Notes: generated from the letters alone by a model not told the origin. A stretch of 64,000 nt of DNA from Gambelia wislizenii (GCA_030847615.1 JAUMIR010000002.1:193795809-193859808); one strand, 5' to 3'. Positions 34,324 through 45,560 are shown, counted from the stretch's first letter. Numbers and translations: made by a program.

Positions 34324-34549
34324 GGGCCTAAATACCCTAAAAGCACCAGATCCTGTCTGATCTTGGAAGCTAAGCAGGGTCAACCCTGTTTAGTATTTGG
34401 GTGGGGAACTGCCAATGAATACCAGGTGCTGTGGGCTCTGTTTCAGATGGAGGAACTGGCAAACCACCTCTGAGTATTCCTTGCCTAAGAAAACCCTATG
34501 GGGGTGCCATAAGTCAGCAGCCAACTCAAAGGCATGCACACACACACTT
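34324..34549 (+). mobile_element. 5S rRNA-derived SINE, copy 3
   Basis: GGGCCTAAATACCCTAAAAG start, 5S-like GATCCTGTCTGATCTTGG then AAGCTAAGCAGGGTCAACCC, body CCACCTCTGAGTATTCCTTG, tail GTGCCATAAGTCAGCAGCC with GGCATGCACACACACAC. A short deletion relative to copy 1 removes the GAAATTCATAGG portion before the tail. Confidence 0.9.
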
Positions 34550-36294
34550 CATTATTTGTTTCCTCCCTCTCCATTAAATCTCCATCCTGCAAGTCACCAA
34601 ATCCCTGAGCTGTATAGCCAGGCAAGTATTTTTAGGGTAAGCCTGTACCTAGATTTCAGTGTGTTTACTTAGGAATAGGGTTGGAGGGGATTTACATTGA
34701 AAAGGTATGAGCGAAGGAGAAAACACTCTTCACCACAACATTTTTCTGCTGAAAATCTTCTGAAGCTGCCTTCTTCAAGAAACAGCCACCAGAAATTAAA
34801 TTGGAGGTGGGCCACTTGTGGGAATGCAACTCCCATCATCTGCCACCATTGACCTGCATAAGGATGCTAGGATGTGTTTCAATTTAGTTAACATCTGGAA
34901 GGCCAAAAGTTGCACACACCTTGTTTAAACACATGTTCATATCTATGCGGCTTGGACCACAAGAAACAGAGTGCCTGGATTCTCAAAGGCTGAAGTTACT
35001 GGGGCAGGGAGAAGGCTTTCAACACTCATTAAAGAAACCCTTATTAATCCTTCCTGTATTGAATGTACAAAGCTCTAAGAAGGACCCCAAGGCAGAGATT
35101 TAGCAATGGGGGAAAAATAAGGGCAACAAAAACATAAGAATTCTGGCCAGCAACTACATTTTCTTTCAGCCCCCCCCCCACACCAATATTTAGTGTGGTA
35201 GAGAGTAAGATGCTGAAAATCATTTGACACCTAGAATTCTTATATCTGCTGTGCTTGCATTCCCATGGTAACTTTGCCTGCCCCTTTTCTTCGGATGCCT
35301 AAGCTGCATTTCAAAATGCTCAAGTGAAATTTTAAATTATTGTGATGCTAGAAATTTGGGGACTTGTAAAGGAAACTTTCACTGGAGGGCAGAATTCTTA
35401 TTTTCAGGGGCAATCCCCTCATTTTGCCCTCCATGTAGCTACACCTCTGTCCCATAGGAGTGTGGGGGCTGAGGCTTGCCCATGACCCTCGCTGTGACCC
35501 TTTTTATAGCCTTTGAGCATTCAGGGTAGCCTCAACAGGGCTTTCAAGATGTCTGGACTCTGGATTGGAATCCTCCCAGGCTGAGGCATAGGCCGCAGTT
35601 GGTTTTTTCAAGTATTGCTGTGGTCAGCTTGCTGTTGTGCATGTGAAAAGTAGTGGAATTTGCCTTACTTTTCGGTTAGAACCATTGTTTTTATTGATTC
35701 TTATTATATTGTTAGATTTTCCTTGGGTTTTTTCCTGGCTGTGAGGAAATCTATGGATGCCGGCCGTGAAAGCCTTCGACTTCATATCTTATTATATTGC
35801 TCTTCCTTTAAGATAATTTGAACAGAACTCTGGGGACAGGGAGGGGAAAGCATATCTGCCACTTCACAGATGAAAACAAGGACACGTCTGGGAATGTGGT
35901 CAAGATGGCAGCGGTTTTTAATGAGGAAGAACAGGCAAGCTAGGAGAGGCTGCAGCAATTTGCTTTTGCCTGAACCTACTGGGATGGGGAATAATCTTCC
36001 CCTCCTTTGCTTTTCCTCCTGCTGAGTTAATTGAGTGCAAATTACTTTTGCACTTTGAACTCAGTTTGCACCAATGGAAGTAAGCCAAAGGCAAAGAGGG
36101 AAAGGGGGAAGAGAGAAAAACGGGGGCATTTTTAAAGCAGCTGAAAAAGTGGGGTGACAGAAGATTAACCGCACCCCTACGCCTACCTATCCTTTGCCTG
36201 ATTCTGGAGATGCGTGCTGTAGTGTAAGGACAGGAATAAACTAAACACTGAGAAGTCAGGATGGACTGCATATAATAAAGGGATTTCAGTGTTC

Positions 36295-36405
36295 ATGAGA
36301 ATGTAATGTTCAAGTACCCCCGGGCTTGTACTTAGATTGGTATACTAAAAGTAGCAGTTTCTATCTGACCCGCAAACCCAAATTCTGTAAATTAAACAAA
36401 GCATG
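36295..36405 (+). repeat. Direct repeat unit 1
   Basis: Contains GGCTTGTACTTAGATTGG, GCAGTTTCTATCTGACC and GCAAACCCAAATTCTGTAAA. The unit at 37283-37380 carries the same order of words at roughly 80 percent identity, in the same orientation, about 1 kb away. Confidence 0.6.
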
Positions 36406-37282
36406 GAAATAATGTTGCATAAATATACTAATCTGCTGCCTTTATTTAGGATGCAAAACAGTTGCCAAGGAGTAGGTGGTGCTGGACAGGAGAGGATGAT
36501 AGATAGGATGAATTACCGCCTGGGAGCACATTACATACAAATGCATGTATGAAACCCTGGTGGCCTCCTTTCTCTCAGGATAATAAATAAATAAATATCC
36601 CTTCCTGTTTTTCTCTGTAACTCTCTGTAGAGTTGTCTCCCACACCAGATAAGCAAAAAAGATGTGCAAAAAACCTGGGGGATGGTGGTGTCACAGCTTC
36701 GTAGGAGAGTTTTGGAAGAGAACAACATCTCCTCCATCTGTCCCAGTCTAGAAGGAACAGTCCCAATTAATTCTTTGTTGTCCCTCTTTTTCAGCTGCTT
36801 TTAAAATTACCCAGAGTCTTTTACTTTCCCCCTTTATCCTCAGCTTACTTCAGTTGCTGCTCTTCCCAATAGGCTCTGGCAAAATCAAACTGCTGCAGCC
36901 TCTCTTAGCTTGGAACAAGCTGGCAGGGAAAGGTCTCAGTGCCCCTCTCCCCTTCTCTGATACAGCAGCCTCTTTTACGGAAACTTTGCAAAGGGAGAAG
37001 CAGCTGCTGGGCTAATGTTATGTGTGACTGCATTGTAACCATTCAGTTTGGCCTTTGGAGTTACTAACTTAGGATGGATGTAACCCAAGCAGCAACATTC
37101 TACACTCTATTACTGATTTCTCTTCATGAGAATTCCCCACTCATAGTGTGTTGATCATCTATTTGAACTTCTGTTTCAAACACCATTGCATCACTCAACT
37201 TTGTGCACTTTGTATGGGAGCTTGATGCTTGGAATCCCCATCAAAGACTGCCTTAAATGAAGAGAAAGTATGATTGAGAAGG

Positions 37283-37380
37283 ATGGTTCAAATGCTCTCT
37301 GGCTTGTAATTAGAATGGTATGCTAGGAACTGCAATTTCTTTCTAACCTACAAACCCAAATTCTATAAATTCAACAAACA
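37283..37380 (+). repeat. Direct repeat unit 2
   Basis: Contains GGCTTGTAATTAGAATGG, GCAATTTCTTTCTAACC and ACAAACCCAAATTCTATAAA, matching 36295-36405. Directly followed by the family D element. Could be a local duplication or two copies of an unrecognised short interspersed repeat. Confidence 0.6.
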
Positions 37381-37921
37381 AAGGAGATTATCAGACGCAG
37401 CAAATGTGGCGTGATCATAACGCCAGCAGAACGCAAAAGGACGCCAATATCAGATGATAACGTCCTTTTGCGTTCCGCTTGTATTATGCTAACATACCTT
37501 TATCACCTGTCCCATTTTGGTGCCGGCATTGTCAGCATGTGAAACCTCCAGCCATTTAAATATCATCACTGAAGCAAGAATGGCTGGTCCAGCATGAACA
37601 CTTCCAGGTGAGATTGGGACATCCAGGTATGTTTTTGCTCTTTTTATGACCCTCCCCTGGTTACTTGGGACTACTAAAGTGTGCTTAGGTGCTTTAAAAA
37701 CTTTTAATATATTAGTTTTGCTTTTATTTTTGAATTTCCTATGCAATGATGTCTCACAGCATTTCAAATGAGGGCTCCTCTTTATTGCCAGGCTGCCTTT
37801 GCTGGGAGAGGAAGGTAAGTTCAGGTGTGGGGGGGGAGGAGAGCGTTCTTTTGCCAGCATAGATATGGTTTATTTTATGCCAGCAAAAGAAAGTTATAAG
37901 GGGGATCATCTGATAAGCTCC
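37381..37921 (-). mobile_element. Non-autonomous DNA transposon, family D copy 1
   Basis: About 541 bp. Left end AAGGAGATTATCAGACG; right end GATCATCTGATAAGCTCC. Matches 37929-38529, 44623-45209 and 62385-62977 in opposite orientation, for example TCTTTTGCTGGCATAAAATA (reverse-complement of 37873-37892). Near the ends lie perfect hairpins, GAACGCAAAAGGACG (37429-37443) with CGTCCTTTTGCGTTC (37461-37475), and a second around 37841-37891. Non-coding. The TIR core TTATCAGAC resembles hAT-type termini; this is inference. Confidence 0.8.
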
Positions 37922-37928
37922 ACAGACT

Positions 37929-38529
37929 AAGGAGATTATCAGACAGGAATGCAAAAAGTGTTCCTGTCCCACAATCTACAATCCCGCCCTTGTCCCAGCA
38001 CAATAACACTCCACCCTGCACTTACCTTCTCTCCCATCGTTCAGGCAGCCCAGGAGTGAACAGAGCTCTAACGGAGCTTCATTCACTTCCTGGAACGAAA
38101 TCCCACCTGTTCTCGCGAAAAGATGCAAGCGAGGGCAATTCAAAAATAAAAATAAAAATACACACAAAAAAGTGACACCAAGCACCTAAACACACTAAAA
38201 GCATTACAAGTAATCTGGGGAGGGAACAAAAAAGAGGGTAGCTTGCTTGGATGTCCTGATCTCACCCAGAAGCGTTCTGGCAGGACTGCCCATTGACGCT
38301 GGAATCTCACCAGCAAAACAGGGCACATTGTCACACACAGGCAAATCCAGAACAGAAACGCCACGGGAGATCAATTGCCTGCTTCTCCCCGACAATAAAA
38401 AAGAATGCCTCTGTAATGGCAGCAGAATGCTTGGGAGATGATGGGGGACAACGTTGTCTGATAAGGAAGCCCTTTTGCGATCTCATGGCATCCTCATAAC
38501 GCCATTTTTGGCACGTCTGATAATCTTCT
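37929..38529 (+). mobile_element. Non-autonomous DNA transposon, family D copy 2
   Basis: Begins AAGGAGATTATCAGACAGG and ends GTCTGATAATCTTCT, a good terminal inverted repeat. 601 bp. Shares with copy 3 the blocks CCAGGAGTGAACAGAGCTC, AACTTCAC-type CTTCCTGGAACGAAAT and GGATGTCCTGATCTCACCC. It starts only 7 bases after copy 1 ends, in opposite orientation. No reading frame of note; the 5' hairpin of the other copies is missing or replaced here. Confidence 0.82.
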
Positions 38530-38575
38530 AAAATTGCAGAGAATGAGAACTAAAGCAAGAGCTGAGAATATTTAG

Positions 38576-38735
38576 ATGATGGTGGTGGTGGTGGTGGTGG
38601 TGGTGATTTCTTACATGCCTCTCCCCATGGATTGAGGTGGGGAACAACAGATTTATACATAACAACCAATATCAATTAAAATACACATCAGTTAAAAATA
38701 CAGAAACCCAAGGAAGCAATAAAACAGACAAAAGG
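38576..38735 (-). mobile_element. L2-like LINE 3'-end fragment with (GGT)n tail
   Basis: A GGT run (38581-38605) is followed by GATTTCTTACATGCCTCTCC then CCATGGATTGAGGTGGGGAA and an ACAACC/AATTAAAATACAC stretch. The fragment at 60545-60720 has the same order (TTATTTCTTACCCACCTCTC, then ATGGATCGAGGCAGGGAATA), so this is the minus-strand 3' end of one LINE family whose tail became a microsatellite. Confidence 0.6.
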
Positions 38736-38819
38736 AATATATCAGGGAACCCTAATTATGTGTCTTTACCTCTGCTGCCCCCTCTAGGCACTTGCTTGTG
38801 CAACCATGTTTTTCTTAAC

Positions 38820-39015
38820 AGGAGCCCTTGTGGCGCAGTGGTTACTGCAAGCCACAGGTTATGAGTTTGATCCCAGAGGGCTCCAAGGTTGACTCAGCCT
38901 TCCATCCTTCTGTAGGTCAGTAAAATGAGTACCCAGCTTGTTGGGGGCAATTAGCTAAAAAACAATGTTTTTTAGGGACTGCATCAGGACTGATAAGTGG
39001 TATATAAATATCAGT
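38820..39015 (+). mobile_element. tRNA-derived SINE with CORE-like middle
   Basis: Head GGAGCCCTTGTGGCGCAGTG with B box GAGTTTGATCCC, then CTTCTGTAGGTCAGTAAAAT and GAGTACCCAGCTTGTTGGGG, a CORE/MIR-like middle part, and the tail GATAAGTGGTATATAAATAT. Different from the Sauria-type SINEs elsewhere in the window: no BovB-like tail. Confidence 0.75.
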
Positions 39016-39017
39016 GC

Positions 39018-39765
39018 TATTGGTATTAACATTTCCAACAAACCTCACTATGGAAACCTGTGGTGCTATGAAAATGCACATAGCACATTTGGAAGACTTT
39101 ACAAAAGAGTCTGGAGTAATAAACACCTGAGGCGAAACACAAAAATCAGTGTGTATAGAGCCATTGTACTGTCTATTCTCCTTTATGGATCTGAAACATG
39201 GGTCACCTATCGCCACCACTTACGACTCCTCGAACGCTTCCACCAGCGCTGTTTACGCACAATCCTAAATATACACTGGACTGACTATGTGACGAATGTT
39301 GCTGTCCTTGAGCAAGCAGGGATCACCAGCATTGAGGCCATGATATTCAGAACACAGCTGCGCTGGGCAGGGCATGTGTCTAGGATGGAGGACCATCGCC
39401 TCCCCAAAATAGTACTCTACGGTGAACTCGCCACGGGTCAGCGTAAGAGGGGCGCTCCAAAAAAGTGATACAAGTACTCCCTGAAACAACATCTCAGGCT
39501 TGGCCAAATTGATCACCAACAATGGTCCGCCCTGGCCTCACATTGGGAGGCATGGAGACACACTATCCACAATGCTGCAGCCTTATTTGAGAACTCATGC
39601 CGAACAAGTCTTGAAGAGAAACGGCAACGCAGAAAGAATCACAACGCGGTAACATCACCCAAGGAGACCTTCTGCTGTGCTTTCTGCAACCGGACTTGTC
39701 TATCTCGGATTGGCTTTTTTAGTCATCAGCGCGCTTGCAGAAAACGCTGGATGAGTCCTTCCTGA
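39018..39765 (+). mobile_element. Non-LTR retrotransposon, C-terminal part with zinc finger
   Basis: Plus-strand frame reads FGRLYKRVWSNKHLRR, LSILLYGSETWVTYRHH, LLERFHQRCLRTILNIHW, MIFRTQLRWAGHVSRMEDH, KIVLYGELATGQRKRGAPKK, then a TGA at 39466-39468, and stays open in the same frame for 98 more codons (WSALASHWEAWRHTIHNAAA), ending TGA at 39763-39765. Near the end is a C2HC finger, CAFCNRTC then H-x3-C. This is the post-RT region of a LINE; catalytic RT motifs are missing, so the copy is 5'-truncated. Clade uncertain (Vingi/I-like or RTE-like). A single in-frame stop in about 250 codons suggests a fairly young insertion. Confidence 0.82.
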
Positions 39766-41195
39766 ATCTTCGTTTGCGAAGAAAAGCCAGAGAGAGAGAG
39801 AGAGAGATGAAAATGTTCATGTTGCCTTCATAGCGTCTATTACTGGCTAACAGAACAGAAGTTATTGCACTTTATGCTGACTGTGGGCTTCCCTGACGCA
39901 TCTGGTTCGTTCACTGAAGGAAGAGAATTCTAGATTAAAGAAGCCTTTGGTATGATCCAGCATAGTTTTTCTTATGTTCTTAAGCACTGTCATGATGGGA
40001 ACCAGAAAACAGCACCCAACTGTGGGCAGCTCAGTTGTATGCATTGGTTGACTTGCATTTCACTGCTGACTTGCATTTGCAAACCAGTTGCAATATTAAA
40101 TTGTCCATTGCCATACACTGCCATACTGATGAAGGCAATTCTAAATGGCTTCTACTTGAATTCAGAGTTTAGAAGGAAATGTTAATAGCCTTCCACCTCA
40201 ATTCCTTTCTGAATGAAATGCAACATAAAGATATACTGCCTATCTACCTGGAATATCAACTAAGAAACAACAAGATTTTGAGGGAACTTATGAAGATCCA
40301 GCATAGTAGGTTTGCTGGAGCAGACACACACACAAAAAAAACATATAGCATGGCTACCATTTTAAAACAGGAGTGGAGAAAATACGAACTGTAGAATGCA
40401 TGTTGTTTGGTTTTGTCCTCTCCAATTTTTTATTTTTTTTTAAAACAAAACTAAATATGCTCACATACTCATACCGGTGGAGGGCAATTTGATCCTATTT
40501 TTAGGGTGGTCCCCATCTGTTAACCAGGAAGTAAAATGGAATCCACTTCCTATTTAAATAAAGACCTTTCCTGGGTCTAAAAATGTAACAGCTGTGGGGG
40601 TTTTTTAAATCATTTTTTAAATTCAATTTTTTAAAAATGTTGAGATAGGGGCAACAGAGGGTGGCTCTCAAAGGTTCTGCCTTGGCCAATGTGACCCTGA
40701 CCCCTTGCAATTACCAACTGTACCTCCTGGCTAGTGTTACACTGGAGAATTAACTATCTGTAGATTTCGTAGTGGGATGAATGCCATACCACATCATCTC
40801 ATCCCTCTTGACCATTCAACTTATCAGTGGCCAAACCCTAAATAAACAAATAGTTTCTTTTGAATTTTAAGCTGTCACTTGGAAAGTTTTTAAGTGATTA
40901 CCATCTGGTAATAATGAGCAATCATCTGTTTCTGTTCCATGACTGAGCTAGATAAGAAACTGAAGGGTGAGTTTCTAGGAATGGAGGGAGATTCTCGGCA
41001 TTAAGAGAGAAAGATCTGAATGGTCCTTTTCAGAGAAAATGCATTGCACAATGAAGGTGTCAGGGTTGAATCCCTTTCACCTCCAGGTTGGGCTATGTCA
41101 GAATCCCTGCCAGCCAGACATCTGCTAGATGTGTAGATAAAACTGAGCTAGAGGAACCCTGTGGTTCCTAATGATCAGTCATCACGATTAGACAT
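39766..41195. other. Unassigned intergenic sequence
   Basis: About 1.4 kb. A GAGAGAGAGAGAGAGA run at about 39790-39806; T- and A-rich stretches at 40426-40445 and 40602-40640. No exon or known repeat recognised. Confidence 0.4.
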
Positions 41196-41275
41196 TGATC
41201 CATTGGTATTGTGGCCCACTAGGGATAAGTCGACAGGTGACTTGACAGGTGACTTGAAGGCACATACACACATGC
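41196..41275 (+). mobile_element. 5S-type SINE tail scrap
   Basis: TTGATCCATTGGTATTGTGG, then AGGGATAAGTCGACAGGTGA, with ACAGGTGACTTG repeated twice, then AAGGCACATACACACATGC. Only the BovB-like 3' end is recognisable. Confidence 0.55.
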
Positions 41276-41395
41276 ATATCAAAAAGGAAGAAGAGTGATC
41301 TGTCTTGTAAGAGCAATGCAGGAAGCCTATCTCCTTTATCCCTGATCTCAATATAGTGACACCATCTACTTTCTTCTCTGAAATATTAATGGCTT

Positions 41396-42447
41396 TGTTG
41401 GTGTTGTTAACTGCCCTCAAGCTGACTTCAACTCATGGCGACCCCATAAATGAGACTCCCTGTCTTCTACCACCCTGCTCAGGTCTTGCAGGTTCAGGCC
41501 AGTGGCCTCTCTGATTGAATCTATCCATCTGGTGTGTGGTCTTACTTTCTTTCTTCTTCCCTCCACCTATCCTAGCATTACTGATTTTTCCAGTGAACCG
41601 TGTCTTCTCATGATGTGACTGAAGTACAACAACCTCAATTTAGTTATTGTGGCTTCTAGTGAAAGCTCTGGCTTGATCTGTTCTAAGAACCATTTGTTTG
41701 TCTTTTTGGCCAGCCATGGTATCCTCAGCATTCTGTTTCTCCCTGTTTTGTTCTTACAATGGCCTCCTGGCCCAAGTACAGGTTATGCATGAGGACTATC
41801 AAGTGTGTTGGTACATCAATTTCTTTTAGAGCACTCCAAAGTTTCTCATTATCTATGCAGCCAAAAGCTTTACTGTAGTCTATAAAGCACATACTGATTT
41901 TCTTCTGGAATTTCCTGCTATACTCCATTATCTAGTGTATGTTTGCTATGTGGTCCCTAGTGTCTCTACTTTTTCTGAACCCAGCTTGAACCTCTGGAAT
42001 CTTTCTCTCCATGTATGGTAGGAGTCTTTGTTGCAGAATTTTGAGCATGACTTTGCTAGCATGGGAGAGTAATGCAATGGTCCTGTAATTGCTGCAATCT
42101 TTTTTTCTCCTTTTTTGGAGATGGGTTTGTATACTGATCATATCCAATCTGTGGGCCACTGTTTTGTTTTAACTACAGATTGTAGTTAGAACTTGGGTTG
42201 ATTCTTTCTCTGTAGATTGTAGCAGTTCTATTGGAATGTCATCAGTTCCTAGTGATTTATTCTTCCCCATTGATTTGAGTGCATCTTTCACGTCATCTGC
42301 CAGAATTTGAGGTTCATCTTCATATGGTTCTTCTTTCCAAATACCTTTCATGTTTTTGTCTCTTTTGTATAGCTCTGCTGTTAAATATGAATGCTGGGTC
42401 TTATCTGTGTGTCTGATCTGGTCCAAATAGGTATGTTGCTTCAATTG
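41396..42447 (-). mobile_element. BovB LINE fragment, 5'-truncated and internally deleted
   Basis: Minus-strand readings: KRDKNMKGIWKEEPYEDEPQ and DDIPIELLQSTEKESTQVLT (42200-42400), DCSNYRTIALLSHASKVMLK and QAGFRKSRDTRDHIANIH (41932-42105), CFIDYSKAFGCIDNEKLWSA (41830-41895) and GQEAIVRTKQGETEC (41725-41770). Then the YADD-containing part is missing: the sequence jumps directly to the C-terminal region and the 3' end (ATGGGGTCGCC-like, TTGAGGGCAGTTAACAAC). Internal deletion of RT motif C makes it inactive. Same family as 9125-12593. Confidence 0.88.
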
Positions 42448-42550
42448 ATGAACCAGACAGTATAAAAAGCCATGCTTCCATCAGCCATGCTCCAGTAACT
42501 TAACATCAACATTTCATTAGGCCTGGGTTTTCTTTTTCAGGTTCCCTATC

Positions 42551-42553
42551 AAA

Positions 42554-42605
<52 letters not shown>
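42551..42605. repeat. (AAAG)n microsatellite, about 13 units
   Basis: AAAAAGAAAGAAAGAAAG continuing without interruption to 42605. It follows the end of the BovB fragment by about 100 bp. Confidence 0.95.
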
Positions 42606-42606
<1 letters not shown>

Positions 42607-43464
42607 TTGCTGTTGTGATACTAGGGAAGGAATGTGAGCTGCCCTTATCTGTTTCTTTTTCATCTGCTCAGAGGGATACGGTTTATCTGAGGATCTTTTA
42701 ATATAAAATGATATGGGTTTTGTGGGAAGCTGTTGATGTAAATTCTATCAGCCAGGACCAAGATTAAGTCTCTAGTGCTTGGTGACAAATAGATCCAACA
42801 ATAAATGATGGAGAGGGAATTGAATGGTGCAGGAAGGAAACATATATTTGTATATTTAATATCCAGGCTCCTCTCTTGGTACAATAGGGTAAAAAGAAGG
42901 GGGAAGAAGGAACCCACAAAGAAAAGAGGGGTGAGGTTGGGGAAACTCTCTTCAACTACTGCTTTTCCTGCTCTGTCCTCCATGGCAGGGAAAGATGGCT
43001 AATGACTAGAAATTACACAGCATCAATCTTCTCATTTCACAGAGAGATGGAGCATGGAAAATTCCATTTTTCCCCCTGTGAAAAACCATTGCCAGCAGCC
43101 CCCAAGGGATCCCAGCGGCTCTAAATATAATACAATCACCAACCTGCAGTTCTAAATTAAGTCAATGAGTTCCTTAACCCTCCTCCGCCCATCACCCTGC
43201 ACACTCCTTTCCTTCACAAAAGAAAATACTCTTTGCTAGTACTACAGATTAACTTGTCATCCTGATTTGTAAATATATAAAGTGTGTGCCATTCCTTCCA
43301 AAATTACCTCAGGTCAATCTATTTTTTTTTTATTTTGAAGTGGCCTCATGTGTGTGTTAAATTATACAGGAACAGTTCAATGCTATGCAAATCTAATCAG
43401 AAAAAAACATTTTGAGGAGTTCAGTGGGATTTACTCCATGGTAAATGTATATAGTATAGTTTCA
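42606..43464. other. Unassigned intergenic sequence
   Basis: About 860 bp. Overlapping frames on both strands near 42660-43000 share one stretch, so at most one could be real, and none has a recognisable domain. A T-run at 43321-43331. No repeat recognised. Confidence 0.4.
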
Positions 43465-43720
43465 CAGGAGAGATGGTGTAGTGGCTTGAGCATTAGACTT
43501 AGGAGTCTGAAGACCAGGGTTCGAATCCCCACTCAGCCTCTGAGTGATCTTGGGCAATTCAGCCTCTGGGTGATCTTGGGCAAGTCACATTATCTCAGCC
43601 TCAGAGAAAGGCAAAAGCAAACCTGCTCTGAGCTAATTTTGCCAAGAACATCTCATGATATGTCCCCCTTAGGATTGCCAAAAGTTGGAAATGACCTGAA
43701 GGCACACAACAACAACAACA
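43465..43720 (+). mobile_element. Sauria-type SINE with internal 27-bp duplication
   Basis: Head CAGGAGAGATGGTGTAGTGG, B box GGTTCGAATCC. The words CAGCCTCTGAGTGATC and TTGGGCAA occur twice in tandem (43535-43561 and 43561-43587), a duplication missing from other copies. Then CCAAGAACATCTCATGATAT and a tail GAAATGACCTGAAGGCACAC ending in ACA repeats. Confidence 0.9.
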
Positions 43721-44622
43721 TTTCAATGGTGCTAAACCTACAGTAAGCCTCTGAAGGCATTTTAGTTATTTCAGTTATTCTACATTAATTTTGATGATGA
43801 TTTTGATGATGATGATGATGATGATGGTGATAATGCATTTCATAGAAATTATAAACAGTTCAGCAGACAAAAAAAATCTAAACAAAACTCCTTGTTCAGA
43901 AGCATAATACAGATACTTTCTCCCATTTACCAATATGCCTTATGAATGCATATTATTATTTTGTTTTCATTTTATTAAATTCCAGGAATTTATCAGTGAT
44001 TCCCAGATTTCCCTGAATTTCTCTGTGTTAAGTTACTCCTGAACCTAGATATGTTACCTCACTGAATAGTGTCAAGAATGCTAGACTTCAACAGAATGTC
44101 CAAGTGACCACACCTACTATCTCTTGGCCAAGCCTACCTCACAGAACTGTGAAGATAAAATGAGACTGGGCTAGGACTGAGGTCCTTGGAGGAAGGCTGG
44201 GATTTAAAATGCAATACCCAAACATGTCTCCAAAATCAGTGCTGCATTATTAACAATGTGTTTACCCTGAAGATGGCACACTTATCTGGGTATAAGTCCT
44301 TTCAAACCCAAGTTGGATATACTGAGTAGATATAGTACTCTTTGTAAATATGTCCCTGTGAATCTGGTGGATGTCCTTTGTCCACAGTGGATGATACATC
44401 TCTCCTCCTTTTGTGTAAAAAAGGGTGGAGAATTGGTGGCCATGGTGGTGGTGGTTGGACTACAAGTTCCATTATCTCTGACCAATGGGTATGCTAGCAG
44501 TGGGTCTGACAAGAGTTGGTTTCCAACAGCACCTGAATGTCCACTGGTTCCCCATTTCTGCTGTAGGGAGAAAGAATAATTCTGCCACATCTGTCTCCCA
44601 GAGTTATGGTGCAACCATTGAA
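43721..44622. other. Unassigned intergenic sequence with a (GAT)n run
   Basis: A GAT-rich run at 43791-43830 (TTTTGATGATGATGATGATG). Otherwise no exon or repeat recognised; a TGGTGGTGGTGGTTGG stretch is at 44442-44457. Confidence 0.45.
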
Positions 44623-45209
44623 TTAGGCCTTTATCAGACCACCCTCCTTTTGTGTTCTTTTGCCGGCATAATTTGTGACATTTTTATGCCGGGGTGGGGG
44701 AAACCTTTACCACACTTACCTCCTATCCAGTGAAAAAGCAGCCCTGGCAATGACCAAGGAGTGAACGGAGTTCTGTTCACTTCCTTGAACGAAATATCGT
44801 GGATTCTCACGAGAAGACGTGAGTGCAGGAAATTCAAAAATCAAAGCACAAATAAAACACAAAAAGTTTTTTAAAGCACAGCAACAAACTTTAAAAGTCC
44901 CAAGTAAACTGGGGAGGTTCACAAAAAGATTGTCACCTATCTGGATGTTGTGATCTCTTCTGGAAGTGTTCTGGCCGGACTGACCATTCACAATGTAATT
45001 ACAAGGGGAAAAAGGTGTGAGGTTTCAAACACTGGCAATCCCAGCCAAATATGCCCCAGCTGATTTATTGATGGCTTGTCCTGTCAATAAAATAGATCAG
45101 CTTATGGACAGTACATAAATGCAAAAGGGCGATGTCTGGTATGAGCGCCCTTTCATGTTTAAGTGGCATTGTTATGACACCATATTTAGTGAATCTCATA
45201 AAGCCCTTA
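44623..45209 (+). mobile_element. Non-autonomous DNA transposon, family D copy 3
   Basis: Begins TTAGGCCTTTATCAGACC and ends TCTCATAAAGCCCTTA. About 587 bp. Shares with copies 2 and 4 the blocks GTGAACGGAGTTCTGTTCAC, TCCCAAGTAAACTGGGGAGG and GGATGTTGTGATCTC. A hairpin near the 5' end pairs TCTTTTGCCGGCATAA with TTTTTATGCCGGGGTG imperfectly. Near the 3' end ATGCAAAAGGGCGATGTC faces GAGCGCCCTTTCATGTT. Non-coding. Confidence 0.8.
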
Positions 45210-45224
45210 CTCTCATTGCAGAGG

Positions 45225-45248
45225 TGTTGTTGTTGTTGTTGTTGTTAT
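45225..45248. repeat. (TTG)n microsatellite
   Basis: GTTGTTGTTGTTGTTGTTG run right after the family D copy; may be the ACA-type tail of an inverted SINE otherwise lost. Confidence 0.75.
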
Positions 45249-45400
45249 GTCTAGATGCAAAAAAGGAAAAAGGGGTCAGAGTTCCTGCACTGTCAGCTCT
45301 TGTACAGAAGCAGAAGTTACATCAGGTGTAGCATGTCAGGCTATAACTCCTTCCTCTACTCAGTTATTAATGATGAAAGAGCCCTCTCTTCTTTTGTGTC

Positions 45401-45549
45401 TGGCTACCCACTGGGTGGCCTTGGGCAAGTCACACTGTCTCCGCTTCAGATGAAAGCCATTGCAAACTCCCTCTGAACAAAAAAATAACCATGATAGGTT
45501 GCCATAAGATAGAAATGACTAGAAGTCACACAACAACAACAAAAACAAC
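45401..45549 (+). mobile_element. Sauria-type SINE, 5'-truncated
   Basis: Starts within the body at TGGCTACCCACTGGGTGGCC, then CTTGGGCAAGTCACACTGTC, GGTTGCCATAAGATAGAAAT and ACTAGAAGTCACACAACAAC. The tRNA-like head is missing. Abuts the full copy at 45561. Confidence 0.82.
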
Positions 45550-45560
45550 CCCTGTGACAT

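Larger units (their letters stand above)
33871..37380. other. Intergenic sequence with one SINE and a direct repeat
   Basis: Apart from the 5S SINE at 34324-34549 and the repeat units at 36295-36405 and 37283-37380, I see a hAT-like scrap near 34800-34905 (GGCCACTTGTGGGAATGCAA), a C-run near 35170, and a phrase GCCGGCCGTGAAAGCCTTCG (35760) known from squamate dispersed repeats. No exon is supported. Confidence 0.4.
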
